Shown here in pieces: positions 24,878 to 33,849 of a stretch of DNA of 64,000 nucleotides (position 1 is its first letter; every line of letters starts with the position of its first letter). The stretch comes from Fimbriimonadaceae bacterium (GTDB lineage: Bacteria > Armatimonadota > Fimbriimonadia > Fimbriimonadales > Fimbriimonadaceae): assembly GCA_020847855.1 (NCBI GenBank), contig JADLBH010000025.1, positions 1-64,000 on the forward strand, read 5' to 3'. The notes beneath the pieces are model-generated. The model ran no database searches. It was not told where the DNA came from and saw only the letters and a program-made list of their open reading frames with translations. The position numbers were made by a program, and so were the translations under genes.

Positions 24878-25717
24878 TTGGAAACTACGCGATTTGCCCC
24901 GAGCCCGACCGGCTACCTTCACCTTGGCCACGCCTTCGCCGCTTGGGTAGCGCGACAATTGGGGCACCGCATGCTCGTGAGGATCGAGGACATTGACGGC
25001 ACACGCTCCAGTGAGGCGTTCACGCAGGCGATCCTGGAGGATCTAGCTTGGCTGGAGATCGCATGGGACGGCGAGGTCGTGCGGCAGAGCGAGCGGATGG
25101 AGGCATACCGATCAGCGGTCGAGAGCCTGCAGTCCCAGAGTCTTCTCTACCCGTGCTTCTGCACGCGCAAGGAGATTCATGCATCGGTCGAGGCCCCTCA
25201 CGGCCCTGCCGGATCCATCTACCCAGGCACATGCCGGGAGCGCACCCCTGCCGAACGAAACCGCCTTGTACGCGAAGGGAAGCCCTACGCCCTACGGCTC
25301 GATGTCGGGGCTTGCAAGTTGCCCCCCCTCTTCTGGGAGGACTGGAACGGGAAGCGACACACCACGGAGCCGTACCGGTTCGGCGATTTCGTCGTGGCCC
25401 GCAAAGAGACCCGGACCAGTTATCACCTCGCGGTCGTGGTGGACGACTCCTGGCAGGGCGTGAGCCTGGTCACGCGGGGTAAGGACCTAGAGGAGGCCAC
25501 CCACGCGCAGTCCGTCCTCCAGCACGTTCTCGGGATCGCTCCGCCTCGCTATCTCCACCATCACCTCGTGACGGACAAAGAGGGGAGGCGGCTAACCAAG
25601 CGGGATGGCGATACGGCGATCCGGCTCCTGCGCGAGCGAGGCTGGAGCCCCGAGCGGGTCTGGGCCGCGGTCGAGCGAGGTCTGGGTCGTCCTAGGCGGA
25701 GTGTAACGGGAACCTAG
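24878..25717 (+). CDS. gluQ: Glutamyl-Q tRNA(Asp) synthetase
   Basis: A 279-residue glutamyl-tRNA synthetase-like protein without an anticodon-binding domain. [15 protein letters not shown] contains the HIGH-type motif, RLTKR the KMSKS-type motif, and a zinc site is formed by YPCFCTRKE and YPGTC. GluQRS charges glutamate onto queuosine 34 of tRNA-Asp. A full GluRS would be about 470 residues, so the length supports this call. TTG 24878 is the best start because the sequence immediately enters the RFAPSP motif. Its last 26 bases overlap the convergent glyA. Confidence 0.88.
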   Translation: METTRFAPSPTGYLHLGHAFAAWVARQLGHRMLVRIEDIDGTRSSEAFTQAILEDLAWLEIAWDGEVVRQSERMEAYRSAVESLQSQSLLYPCFCTRKEIHASVEAPHGPAGSIYPGTCRERTPAERNRLVREGKPYALRLDVGACKLPPLFWEDWNGKRHTTEPYRFGDFVVARKETRTSYHLAVVVDDSWQGVSLVTRGKDLEEATHAQSVLQHVLGIAPPRYLHHHLVTDKEGRRLTKRDGDTAIRLLRERGWSPERVWAAVERGLGRPRRSVTGT

Positions 25718-26957
25718 CGCACAGATCCTTGACCTTGGCACGGACGCTTTGCAGGGCGATATCGTCCTCTCTTCCTTTCAGCGCTTCCGAGACCCATGCA
25801 GCGATCAGCGCCATTTCTTGCTCTTGCATGCCGCGGGTGGTCACGGCAGGGGTGCCGAGCCGAATGCCCGAGGTTACGAAGGGCTTTTCCGGATCGTTGG
25901 GGATCGCGTTCCGGTTCGTCGTGATGTGAACGCTGTCGAGGACGGTCTGGGCGAGCTTGCCGGTCACGCCATAGGACCTCAGGTCCACGAGCATGAGGTG
26001 CGAGTCCGTCCCCCCAGAGACGATGCGGAAGCCCCGCTCTGTCAATGCCGCCGCGAGCGCCTGCGCGTTCTTTTTGACTTGGGCCGCATAGAGCTTGAAC
26101 TCAGGCATGAGAGCCTCGTGGAACGCCACCGCCTTGGCCGCGATCGCATGCATGAGGGGCCCTCCTTGCAAGCCAGGAAAGACGGACATTCGGAGCGGCT
26201 TGTCCAGTTCCTCGTCATCGTAGAGGAGGATGCCGCCCCTGGGCCCGCGAAGCGACTTGTGGGTCGTGGACGTGATGACCTGGGCGTGCCCCACGGGCGA
26301 AGGGTAGACGCCACCCGCGATCAGCCCCGCGTAGTGGGCCATGTCGCACATGTGGAGGGCCCCGCACTCGTCAGCGACCCTGCGAATGAAGGCGAAGTCG
26401 AACTCGCGAGAGTAGGCGCTGGCACCGCTCAGTAGGATCTTGGGCCTGGCCTCGTTGGCGAGCTTGCGCATCCCATCATAGTCAATCGTCTCGTCCTCCT
26501 TGAGCCCGTAGCTGACGATGTCGTACATCTGGCCGCTGAAGGCGACCGGCGACCCGTGGGTGAGGTGTCCGCCGTCGGCAAGACTCAGCCCCATGAGCCG
26601 GTCCCCTGGCTTGAGGAGGGCATGGTAGACCGCCATGTTCGCCTGTGCCCCGCTGTGCGGCTGGACGTTGGCAAACCGAGTCCCGAAGAGTCGGCAAGCG
26701 CGCTCGATGGCGAGCTCTTCGACCCTGTCCGCGTTCTCGCAACCCCCGTAGTACCGCTTCCCGGGATAGCCTTCCGCATACTTGTCGGTCAAAACCGACC
26801 CCATCGCCTCGCGCACGGCCGAGCTGGCGACGTTCTCGCTGGCGATCAGTTCCAAGCCTTGCTCTTGGCGTGCGGTCTCCGCCTGGAGGGCGGCGGCGAC
26901 CTCAGGGTCCACCTGGGCGAGCGCGGTTTGTCGGTCTGCGCGTGTTGCGAGCGGCAT
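25692..26957 (-). CDS. glyA: Serine hydroxymethyltransferase
   Basis: A 421-residue fold-type I PLP enzyme. [30 protein letters not shown] and [13 protein letters not shown] (with the PLP lysine about residue 235) are diagnostic. It interconverts serine and glycine with tetrahydrofolate, feeding one-carbon metabolism in the cytoplasm. Length is normal. TAGACT lies exactly six bases before the ATG and there is no ribosome site. The divergent sugar ABC transporter genes start 43 bases away. Confidence 0.96.
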   Translation of the reverse strand: MPLATRADRQTALAQVDPEVAAALQAETARQEQGLELIASENVASSAVREAMGSVLTDKYAEGYPGKRYYGGCENADRVEELAIERACRLFGTRFANVQPHSGAQANMAVYHALLKPGDRLMGLSLADGGHLTHGSPVAFSGQMYDIVSYGLKEDETIDYDGMRKLANEARPKILLSGASAYSREFDFAFIRRVADECGALHMCDMAHYAGLIAGGVYPSPVGHAQVITSTTHKSLRGPRGGILLYDDEELDKPLRMSVFPGLQGGPLMHAIAAKAVAFHEALMPEFKLYAAQVKKNAQALAAALTERGFRIVSGGTDSHLMLVDLRSYGVTGKLAQTVLDSVHITTNRNAIPNDPEKPFVTSGIRLGTPAVTTRGMQEQEMALIAAWVSEALKGREDDIALQSVRAKVKDLCARFPLHSA

Positions 26958-26963
26958 CGCACT

Positions 26964-26969
26964 AGTCTA
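26964..26969 (-). promoter_or_regulatory. Leaderless promoter hexamer of glyA
   Basis: TAGACT on the minus strand, six bases before ATG 26957. Confidence 0.55.
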
Positions 26970-26987
26970 CCGAGGGTCGGCCACGGG

Positions 26988-26993
26988 TAGAGT
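26988..26993 (+). promoter_or_regulatory. -10-like hexamer of the ABC binding-protein gene
   Basis: TAGAGT seven bases before ATG 27001. Back-to-back with the glyA hexamer in a 43-base divergent region. Confidence 0.45.
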
Positions 26994-27000
26994 CCCGGAC

Positions 27001-27978
27001 ATGAGGTCGAGCCTTCTCTTCCTTCTCTTCGCCGCCGTCGGATGCACCTCGGGATCGAGCCCCACCTCCGGCACAGACGCCCCCGAGAAGACGCTCCGCA
27101 TCGCCGTGATTCCCAAAGGCACGACGCATGAGTTCTGGAAGACGGTCCATGCCGGGGCCGCCGAAGGCGCGAAGAACGCAGGAGTGGAAATCATCTGGAA
27201 AGGCCCGATCAAAGAGGACGACCGAGAAAGCCAGATCAAGACCGTGGAGGACTTTATCGCCCAGAAGGTGGACGGCATCGCTCTGGCCCCGCTCGACGAC
27301 ACGGCTCTGCGGCAGCCCGTCCTCGAGGCGCAGGACGCCGGAATCCCGGTTTTGATCTTCGACTCCGCCCTCAAGCACGACGACATTGTGAGCTTCGTCG
27401 CCACCGACAACCACGCAGGCGGCATGATTGCGGGCGAGGAGATGGCAAGGTTACTGGGTGGCAAGGGCAAGGTGATCCTCCTTCGCTACCAGGAGGGTTC
27501 GGCCAGCACGACGGAGCGCGAGGAAGGATTCTTGCACGCCATGAAGGAGGCAGGGATGGAAGTGCTCGTTTCGAACCGGTATGGCGGGGCCACGGTCGAG
27601 TCAGCCCAGACCGAGGCGGAGAACCTGATCACGCGCTTCCGCCAAGGTTCCGACACCCTCGCCGCACAAGGCATCTTCTGCCCGAACGAATCCACGACGT
27701 TTGGGATGCTCAGCGCGTTGCGCGGTGCCGGTCTCGCTGGTAAGGTGGCCCTGATCGGCTTCGACGCCTCGCCCAAGCTGGTCGAGGCTCTGAAATCGGG
27801 CGAGGTGAACGGGCTGGTCGTCCAGCGGCCGTTCGAGATGGGCAGGCTCGCGGTGGAAAGCCTGGCCGCCAAGCTCCGCGGGGAGTCGCCGGAGGCGCGG
27901 ATAGATACCGGGGCGACCCTTGTCACTGGCGAAAACATGAAAGAGCACACCGAACTCCTCGATCCGCCCAAACTGTGA
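27001..27978 (+). CDS. Sugar ABC transporter substrate-binding lipoprotein (RbsB-like)
   Basis: A 325-residue lipoprotein: signal peptide with lipobox AAVGC (Cys about residue 15), then a periplasmic binding protein of the ribose/xylose/galactose type (Peripla_BP_4). Blocks include IPKGTTHEFWKTVHAGA, VDGIALAPLDD, GIPVLIFDSA, FVATDNHAGG and KVALIGFDASP. It delivers a pentose-like sugar or related ligand to the permease in the next gene (GTGA overlap). The ligand cannot be told from sequence. Confidence 0.88.
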   Translation: MRSSLLFLLFAAVGCTSGSSPTSGTDAPEKTLRIAVIPKGTTHEFWKTVHAGAAEGAKNAGVEIIWKGPIKEDDRESQIKTVEDFIAQKVDGIALAPLDDTALRQPVLEAQDAGIPVLIFDSALKHDDIVSFVATDNHAGGMIAGEEMARLLGGKGKVILLRYQEGSASTTEREEGFLHAMKEAGMEVLVSNRYGGATVESAQTEAENLITRFRQGSDTLAAQGIFCPNESTTFGMLSALRGAGLAGKVALIGFDASPKLVEALKSGEVNGLVVQRPFEMGRLAVESLAAKLRGESPEARIDTGATLVTGENMKEHTELLDPPKL

Positions 27979-28931
27979 GCCAGGGTCGCGGTCTCGCCTT
28001 CCTCGGCCTCGCGTGGGCAACGATCTTCGTTGCCTTCGCCACGGCGACCGGTTGGGACCGTTTTGCCTCGCCCGACAGTCTACAGAACCTGTTACGCCAA
28101 GCGACCATCGTCTCCATGGCCTCGATCGGCGCGACGTTCGTTATCGTTCGGGGTGCGATTGACCTGAGCGTGGGCTCGTCCGTTGCCCTCGTGACGGTGG
28201 TCACGGCGGCGGTGCTGCGCGATGGGGGCCATCCGGTGCTCGCGGCCGTTTCAGGCGTCGCCACTGCCGTCATGGTCGGTGGCCTCAACGGGGGACTGGT
28301 ACGCGCCCAGCGGATCAGCCCGTTCATTGCAACTTTGGGGACGCTCTTGGTCGTCCGCGGGCTTGCAAAGGGCCTGGCCCAGGATCAGAAGATTGACGCC
28401 CCGCTGAGCATGCTGCGCTGGCTCACGGCGAAAGTGCCCGCAGGCTCGTCCTGGATGCTGGTCCCGCCTGGGGTCTGGATCACCCTCGCATCGGCCGTGC
28501 TCGCGGCCGTCGTCCTGAAGCGCAGCGTGTTCGGCCGGAATATCGTCGCGAGCGGATCGAACGAGACCGCGGCTCACATGGCGGGGATTGCCACGGGTGC
28601 AAGCATGGTCGGTGCGTTCTTGGTAGGAGGGCTTGCGGCCGGCATGGCGGGGCTCTTGCAGTTCTCTCGCCTGACGGTGGGAGATCCCACCGTCGCGGTC
28701 GGTCTCGAACTGGACGTGATCGCTGCCGTAGTGATCGGCGGGGCCTCTCTCTCAGGAGGACGAGGATCGGTCGCCGGCAGCCTGCTCGGCGCGCTCGTCA
28801 TGGCCACAATCCGCGCGGGGTGCTCCCAATGGGGCCTGCCGAATTGGGTGCAAGAGATCACGACGGGCGCGATCATTGTCCTGGCGGTCGCCCTGGACCG
28901 GGTTCGCGCCCGCGAGCCCGTACAGATATAA
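27975..28931 (+). CDS. Sugar ABC transporter permease (RbsC-like)
   Basis: A 318-residue integral membrane protein with 8-10 helices. VIVRGAIDLSVGSSVAL, NGGLV, SPFIATLGTLLVVRGLA, GRNIVASGSNETAAHMAGI and VIGGASLSGGRGSVAGSLLGAL are the conserved BPD_transp_2 blocks. It forms the channel for the ligand of the adjacent binding protein. The matching ATPase (RbsA-like) is not in the window. Its TAA stop is embedded in the TATAAT hexamer of the next gene. Confidence 0.9.
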   Translation: MSQGRGLAFLGLAWATIFVAFATATGWDRFASPDSLQNLLRQATIVSMASIGATFVIVRGAIDLSVGSSVALVTVVTAAVLRDGGHPVLAAVSGVATAVMVGGLNGGLVRAQRISPFIATLGTLLVVRGLAKGLAQDQKIDAPLSMLRWLTAKVPAGSSWMLVPPGVWITLASAVLAAVVLKRSVFGRNIVASGSNETAAHMAGIATGASMVGAFLVGGLAAGMAGLLQFSRLTVGDPTVAVGLELDVIAAVVIGGASLSGGRGSVAGSLLGALVMATIRAGCSQWGLPNWVQEITTGAIIVLAVALDRVRAREPVQI

Positions 28932-28932
28932 T
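28927..28932 (+). promoter_or_regulatory. TATAAT promoter hexamer overlapping the permease stop
   Basis: A perfect -10 consensus, exactly six bases before ATG 28939. The permease stop codon TAA is at 28929-28931, inside the hexamer. No -35 consensus is visible. Confidence 0.6.
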
Positions 28933-28938
28933 CCCGGC

Positions 28939-29934
28939 ATGGCGGGCGGTCTCCTCGACGAAGCGGCAGGGATCGAGCGTCCCGCCGCATCGTGGAGACC
29001 CACGCCCCACGCTTCAGAAAGGATGGGAACCGCCTATACCGAGGCCGTTTGGCAACGTGCCATCGCCTGGTTCTTCTGGGTCTCAGGAATGACGTACCTC
29101 TTCCTGATCGCCCGCCCGACCGCGCTTTCCGGGTATGCCGGAGCCCCGGAGGCGGCGATGATGGCGCACATCAAGGCGCTCATGATGGCGGGGGCTGGGC
29201 AGGTCGCGCTCCTCCTGCTCTATGGGAGGCTCCGCGACAACATTGACATCGGGCCAGGGATCGTGCGGGTTCAAGCGAGGGTTCCCGACCCTCACGCGTG
29301 CCGGTGCCGACTCCGCGTCCTGAAGGACGGGGTCGTTACTGGGATGGACGAAGGCTTCCTCTGGCTCGACGACGGAACCCTGTACTTCAAAGGGCTTCAG
29401 ACCGCCTTCCGCCTCAACCCCGACGACCTCCTCCCGGTCTCCAAGTGGAATAAGAACGACCGGATCCTGGCCGACCCCACGATTGCCACCGATCTGACGA
29501 GGCTCGCACTGGCCGAACCCGGTCGCCAGCTCGAGGTCCACTACGTAGAGCCGTTCGACGACCATGAGGCACGACGCCGGATCTCTGACTTCCGCCGGGC
29601 CCTGCATGCGTGGCTTCGCGAACCCGTGCCGTCCTCCTTGGAGTCCTTGCTCCCTCCCCGGGGAGTACACCCGAGCCTTCTCGCGGTCGGGCTCTTCCGC
29701 TACGAGGCTGTTTTCGCGGGCGGGCTCATGATCGCAACCAGCATCGTGACGTTCCTGATCACCCCGCAAGGCCCGAGCCTCAACCCCGGAATGGCCGCCC
29801 TGAGCGCGATCGTGGACATCGCTTCGGTGGTCCTCGTTGCCATCGGGATCAAGCTGGCCTGGTCCCAGTGGCGCGCGAACGTGGTGCGCTCCAGGATCGC
29901 CCAGCAAGAGGCCCAGTCCGGGTTTTTCCTTTGA
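28939..29934 (+). CDS. Hypothetical membrane protein
   Basis: A 331-residue protein with two hydrophobic segments near the N-terminus (nt about 29060-29120 and 29160-29220) and two near the C-terminus (nt about 29700-29760 and 29790-29860), separated by a large soluble domain rich in charged residues (nt 29240-29640). No family is recognised. The start ATG 28939 is set by the TATAAT hexamer. Met29 (MGTAYTEAVW) is an alternative internal start. The gene lies between the ABC permease and an ECF sigma factor but seems to have its own promoter. Confidence 0.65.
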   Translation: MAGGLLDEAAGIERPAASWRPTPHASERMGTAYTEAVWQRAIAWFFWVSGMTYLFLIARPTALSGYAGAPEAAMMAHIKALMMAGAGQVALLLLYGRLRDNIDIGPGIVRVQARVPDPHACRCRLRVLKDGVVTGMDEGFLWLDDGTLYFKGLQTAFRLNPDDLLPVSKWNKNDRILADPTIATDLTRLALAEPGRQLEVHYVEPFDDHEARRRISDFRRALHAWLREPVPSSLESLLPPRGVHPSLLAVGLFRYEAVFAGGLMIATSIVTFLITPQGPSLNPGMAALSAIVDIASVVLVAIGIKLAWSQWRANVVRSRIAQQEAQSGFFL

Positions 29935-29959
29935 ACCCTTGAAGGGCATTGCGACACTC

Positions 29960-30481
29960 ATGGACGAGCCGACCATGACCCAAGCCCAAATTCATGCCGC
30001 TGCCCACGGGGACCGTGAGGCGGCAGCCCACTTGGTCCGCCAGCACTACGCGGACGTGTTCCGCTTCTGTGCCCGCAGGATCGGTCACGACCTCGCGGCC
30101 GACGCGGCCCAGGAGACATTTCTGACGATGACAAGGAGCCTGGCGAGATTTGAAGGCAGATCCGATCTGCGCACGTGGCTCCTCGGTATCGCCTACCGTC
30201 ACTGCCAATCCCTTGCCCGGAAGGCGCGCAGGGAGCCTTCCCCGATAGACGCCTCGCTCGGCCGGGAGCCCATGGCTGGATCGTCGTGCCCGATCGAGGC
30301 GACCGCGGTCCGCGACGCCCTGGGCAAGCTCTCGGCGGAGCATCGCGAGGTCGTCCTCCTTCACGAGGTGGACGGCCTGACGTACTCGGAGATCGCGCAG
30401 ACCCTCGGTATTCCAGTAGGGACGGTGAAGAGCCGCCTCTACCACGCCCTAGCGGCCATGCGCCGCACGTTGGAGGCCTAA
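29960..30481 (+). CDS. ECF-type RNA polymerase sigma factor
   Basis: A 173-residue sigma-70 family protein. Region 2: VRQHYADVFRFCARRIGHD, AADAAQETFLTMTRSL, then RSDLRTWLLGIAYRHC. Region 4 helix-turn-helix: TYSEIAQTLGIPVGTVKSRLYHALAAMR. ATG 29960 and ATG 29975 are both possible starts. The next gene, a membrane anti-sigma-like protein, begins 2 bases after its stop, which is the usual arrangement for a regulated ECF pair. The signal sensed is not evident. Confidence 0.85.
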   Translation: MDEPTMTQAQIHAAAHGDREAAAHLVRQHYADVFRFCARRIGHDLAADAAQETFLTMTRSLARFEGRSDLRTWLLGIAYRHCQSLARKARREPSPIDASLGREPMAGSSCPIEATAVRDALGKLSAEHREVVLLHEVDGLTYSEIAQTLGIPVGTVKSRLYHALAAMRRTLEA

Positions 30482-30483
30482 AG

Positions 30484-31680
30484 ATGAACGCACGCGAAGA
30501 CATCAAAGCGTATTTGGACGGAGAACTGACGCCCGACCAGGCGGCAGTCGTAGAGAGACTTCTGGCGAGTGACAGCGACGCCCAGGCCGAGGCTCAGAAG
30601 TTCCGCGAGATCGGAGAAAGCCTCCGATCCTTGGCGCGAGGATCCGCGGCCCGCGGCTTGGAAGAGACCATCGCACGGGTCACAAAGCCCAAGCGGGTTC
30701 TCTGGCCCGTTGCCGGTGCGGTCGCGGCGGTGGCCCTGCTCGGAATCCTCGGGCCGAAGCTCACCGGCCAACCCGAGTTCTTTGGAGAGTCGGGCGGATC
30801 GCTCAGCGTGAGCCGTATATTCTCTAAGGAGAGTTCCGCGGAACCCTCGATGGCTGACAAAATCACGGCTCAGAGCGTGTTGGAACGCGCCGGATCGGTT
30901 GAAACCAAGTCGCGCTCCCCGTTGCCGAGCAACGCCAACTCGGACAAAGAAAGGGCGGAGCTGAGGTCCAGCGTCACCGGTAACGGGAGACCCGACGAGC
31001 CTCCCCCGATCCTGGGCGGGCAAAGGGACATCATCCGGAACGCCGACCTCGCGGTGAACGTGAAGGACGCCCCGAGCGCGCTCGCGGAGCTGCTCCGCTC
31101 GACCGAGGCACTGGGTGGATACTTCGAGAACTCGAACTTGGTAGTGGACCAAGAGCGCCCGGTCGCCACCGCGACGCTCCGAATCCCGAGCGAGCGCTTC
31201 GAGGCGGCCGTCAGCATGATCCGCGGCCTGGGATCGATCCTCCGCGTGAACATCGCGGGTCAGGACGTGACCGCCCAGATCGTGGACTACGGGGCCAGGG
31301 CAAGGGTCCTCGCCAACGAGGAGCAGTCGCTCATCTCCATGCTGCGAAGCGCGCGCAGCACCGGCGCGATCCTGGAGATCCGGCAACGGCTCGCCCAGGT
31401 CCGCGCTCAACTCGAGAGCTATAACGATCAGCTCAAGACGCTCCAAGAGCTCTCCTCGCTCAGCACGATCTCGGTCGAGCTGAGGCAAGACCTCAAGGCC
31501 GGGGACGGGATGGACCCGGAAGACTGGTTCGGCAAGACCATGGCGGTCGCGGTGAGCGCACTTGCCTCGGTGGCGAAGGTGGTCGTACAGGGCTTGGTCT
31601 ACGTCGTGATCCTTTCCCCGATCTGGTTGCCCGTGGCCCTGATCGGCCGCTGGTACGCAAGGCGCCAGCCGAAGCCCTAA
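30484..31680 (+). CDS. Anti-sigma-like protein with DUF4349 domain
   Basis: A 398-residue protein in three parts: a short N-terminal helical segment typical of anti-sigma factors (IKAYLDGELTPDQAAVVERLL), a membrane helix (residues about 75-96), and a C-terminal DUF4349 domain. DUF4349 has RDIIRNADLAVNVKDAPSAL, a coiled-coil-forming region (VRAQLESYNDQLKTLQELSS) and two hydrophobic C-terminal helices. No zinc Cys/His motif is present. Encoded directly after the ECF sigma factor, so it probably sequesters it and passes an extracytoplasmic signal. The combination of both parts in one protein is noteworthy. Confidence 0.75.
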   Translation: MNAREDIKAYLDGELTPDQAAVVERLLASDSDAQAEAQKFREIGESLRSLARGSAARGLEETIARVTKPKRVLWPVAGAVAAVALLGILGPKLTGQPEFFGESGGSLSVSRIFSKESSAEPSMADKITAQSVLERAGSVETKSRSPLPSNANSDKERAELRSSVTGNGRPDEPPPILGGQRDIIRNADLAVNVKDAPSALAELLRSTEALGGYFENSNLVVDQERPVATATLRIPSERFEAAVSMIRGLGSILRVNIAGQDVTAQIVDYGARARVLANEEQSLISMLRSARSTGAILEIRQRLAQVRAQLESYNDQLKTLQELSSLSTISVELRQDLKAGDGMDPEDWFGKTMAVAVSALASVAKVVVQGLVYVVILSPIWLPVALIGRWYARRQPKP

Positions 31681-31690
31681 TGCCCCTCGT

Positions 31691-31723
31691 GGCGGGCGTG
31701 CCATACTTCTTGGCTCGCCCGCC
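31691..31723 (+). other. Long hairpin upstream of rpsD
   Basis: GC-rich inverted repeat: 8 bp, one T-T mismatch, then 3 bp (31691-31702 with 31712-31723) around a 9-base loop. No T-tract follows. It lies 55 bases upstream of the rpsD start, within the 97-base gap after the DUF4349 gene. It could be a terminator without a T-tract, or part of the rpsD mRNA leader, where S4 autoregulation occurs in other bacteria. Confidence 0.5.
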
Positions 31724-31777
31724 CGTGGCGCCCGTAGGGTCGCCGCGAAGCGAAACCAGAGGAACGGCTAGAACAGC

Positions 31778-32386
31778 ATGGCGACTTATCGAGGAAGAAA
31801 ATCAGACATCAGCCGCAAGGTCGGCTTCAACATTTGGGGGCACGCGAAGTGCCCGAGCACCAAGCGCCCCTATCCGCCCGGACAGCACGGCCCCAACCAG
31901 CGCGACCCGCGACGGTCGGAATACGCCGAGCAGCTCCTGGCCAAGCAGGTCGTACGCAGGTACTACGGCATGCTCGAGAAGCAGTTCTCGCGGACCTTCA
32001 CGAAGGCCGCCCGCATGCACGGCAACACGGGCTTGAACTTTCTCCGGCTCTTGGAGCTTCGACTCCAGACCCAGGTATACCGCCTCGGTTACGCTCGCAC
32101 CATTGATCAGGCGCGGCAGCTCGTGGGCCACGGTCACGTCACGGTGAACGGCAAGAAGGTGGACATCCCCAGCTATACGTGCAAGGTCGGTGACGTGATC
32201 GCCTTGCGTGAGAAGGGGGCGAGCAAGGACATCGCGAAGCGGAACAACTACGAAGGTGCCCCCGTGCCGGTTTACCTTGAGCCCGATGTGGCCAGCATGA
32301 GCGGCAAGATCGTAGCCCTGCCAGAGCGGGAGGACTTCCCCAAGTTCTTCCAAGAGCAGAGCGTCGTCGAGTTCTACGCCCGCTAG
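31778..32386 (+). CDS. rpsD: 30S ribosomal protein S4
   Basis: A 202-residue uS4 protein. [45 protein letters not shown] is the S4 RNA-binding domain (residues about 88-134), and the N-terminal [10 protein letters not shown] stretch and the FSRTFTKA segment are conserved. Only one Cys remains in the N-terminal region, so it is a C-minus form without a zinc site. It binds 16S rRNA early in small-subunit assembly. It is encoded alone, not with the rpsM-rpsK-rpoA cluster. A strong terminator lies 32 bases after its stop, inside the convergent trpA. Confidence 0.95.
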   Translation: MATYRGRKSDISRKVGFNIWGHAKCPSTKRPYPPGQHGPNQRDPRRSEYAEQLLAKQVVRRYYGMLEKQFSRTFTKAARMHGNTGLNFLRLLELRLQTQVYRLGYARTIDQARQLVGHGHVTVNGKKVDIPSYTCKVGDVIALREKGASKDIAKRNNYEGAPVPVYLEPDVASMSGKIVALPEREDFPKFFQEQSVVEFYAR

Positions 32387-33171
32387 GCCAGCGTCGCCTG
32401 TTTCATCTCCCGGACATAACGGGCAAGGGTCTCGCGCCCTTGCCCGTTTTTCCATTCGCGGCAGACCAAGTCTACGATCGGTGATCCCACTATCGCACCG
32501 TCGGCAAAGGAAACGACTTCGCGGACGTGCGACGGGTTGCTCACCCCGAAGCCGACATAGACCGGCTTCGGGGTCTCCCGGCGGAGCCTGGCAACTAGGC
32601 CTTGCGCATCCGACGAGATCTCCATGCCCGAACCCGTGACGCCCGTCCTGGAGAGGGCGTACACGAAGCCGAGGCTCGCCTCTGCTACCGTACGTAACCG
32701 TTCGTCCGTACATGTCGGCGCGGCGATGAAGACGGTGTCAAGTCCCGCCTCCAGGCTGAGCCGACGCCACTCCCCCGCCTCGTCCGGGAGGAGGTCGCAG
32801 ACGATGCTCCCGGAAATGGCTGCTGAAGCGGCGTCCTGCGCGAGTCTTTCCAGACCGTAGGCGAGCATAGGGTTCAGGTACCCCATCATTAGGATGGGGA
32901 CGCGGTCGAATCCTCGGACGGCCCGGAGCACGTCGGTAAGCCTCGTGCCCGCTCCGAGCGACCGGTTTGAGGCGGCCTGGATCGTCGGCCCGTCTGCAAT
33001 GGGGTCACTGAAGGGGATGCCGAGCTCGATCACGTCGGCACCGGCGTCGGCCAGGGTTTCCATGATCGCGGGTAGCTCTTCCAGGGAGGGGTCGCCTGCG
33101 GTGACAAAGGCGACGAGGGCCTTCGCCCCCTCGTCTCGCGCCTGATTCGCCCAGTCCGCGAGCCGTGCCAC
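32383..33171 (-). CDS. trpA: Tryptophan synthase alpha chain
   Basis: A 262-residue TIM-barrel enzyme. [21 protein letters not shown] (residues about 44-64, with the catalytic Glu and Asp) and [22 protein letters not shown] (phosphate site) are diagnostic. It cleaves indole-3-glycerol phosphate to indole for the beta chain. The usual neighbour trpB is absent here, which suggests dispersed trp genes. The start is GTG 33171, 3 bases after the preceding gene. The rpsD terminator at 32419-32451 lies inside its 3' coding end. Confidence 0.93.
   Translation of the reverse strand: MARLADWANQARDEGAKALVAFVTAGDPSLEELPAIMETLADAGADVIELGIPFSDPIADGPTIQAASNRSLGAGTRLTDVLRAVRGFDRVPILMMGYLNPMLAYGLERLAQDAASAAISGSIVCDLLPDEAGEWRRLSLEAGLDTVFIAAPTCTDERLRTVAEASLGFVYALSRTGVTGSGMEISSDAQGLVARLRRETPKPVYVGFGVSNPSHVREVVSFADGAIVGSPIVDLVCREWKNGQGRETLARYVREMKQATLA
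32419..32451 (+). terminator. rpsD terminator embedded in trpA
   Basis: Perfect 11-bp stem (32419-32429 with 32437-32447), 7-base loop, then TTTT. On the plus strand it is a classic rho-independent terminator for rpsD. Its sequence simultaneously encodes residues near the C-terminus of TrpA on the minus strand. Confidence 0.85.
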
Positions 33172-33174
33172 GAA

Positions 33175-33849
33175 CTAGCAGCCCACGCCGGCCATTTCCA
33201 GGCTCGACTTGAGGTCGCTGTAGAGCGATCCATAGATGGCCCTTCGCTCCGCCTTGGAGAGCCCCTTCGTCTCCTGGACGATCTGGAAGAACAAGGAGCG
33301 GATCCCCAGAATCGCCTTCTTGGCGTCCTCGCTCGGCCTGCGGTCGGGGAGAAACGGCTCGTCCATCTCCTTGGCGGTGTCGTCCACGATGCCTTGGGCG
33401 CTCGCAAGGGTCTTCCAGATTTCCGCCTGGTCCGCACCGGGCCCGAGTTTGGTCCTTCCCAGGAGCTGAGCGGAGACCTCCTCCACGTCGGCAGGGATCC
33501 CTGCGTACACCGGGTTCCACATCGTGCCCCCGCCGGAGAACGCGAACCCAAGGTCAGTGGTGAGCACGTAGTACCGCTCCGTAAGCGGCCGGAGCCTCTT
33601 GACAACGCCCGCGTGCTTGGGTGCGTGCTTCGCCACCCAATCGTCGTTCAGGGAGCGCAAGGCTGCCCCATAGGAGACCTCTGCGTCGCACATCGCGGCG
33701 GTCGAGCTGCCGTGCTTCGTGCTGAATGCGTCCACGAACTTGGCGCGGCCCATGGTTTCGACCTGTGCCGGGGCCAAGCCTAGCCAATCGTGTTGGGCCT
33801 GTGCCGCGCAGAGTCCGGGCAAGAGGGCAAGAACGACCAAGGCTCTCAT
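33175..33849 (-). CDS. Secreted protein of unknown function
   Basis: A 224-residue protein with a signal peptide (LVVLALLPGLCAAQAQ). The start ATG 33849 overlaps the stop of the upstream lipoprotein gene (ATGA), so I reject the longer frame. The rest is helical and mixed, with no recognised domain; it has a Cys in the AAMCDAEV segment and ends in AGVGC. It lies 3 bases before trpA and appears to be in the same operon, but a functional tie to tryptophan synthesis is not evident. Confidence 0.65.
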   Translation of the reverse strand: MRALVVLALLPGLCAAQAQHDWLGLAPAQVETMGRAKFVDAFSTKHGSSTAAMCDAEVSYGAALRSLNDDWVAKHAPKHAGVVKRLRPLTERYYVLTTDLGFAFSGGGTMWNPVYAGIPADVEEVSAQLLGRTKLGPGADQAEIWKTLASAQGIVDDTAKEMDEPFLPDRRPSEDAKKAILGIRSLFFQIVQETKGLSKAERRAIYGSLYSDLKSSLEMAGVGC

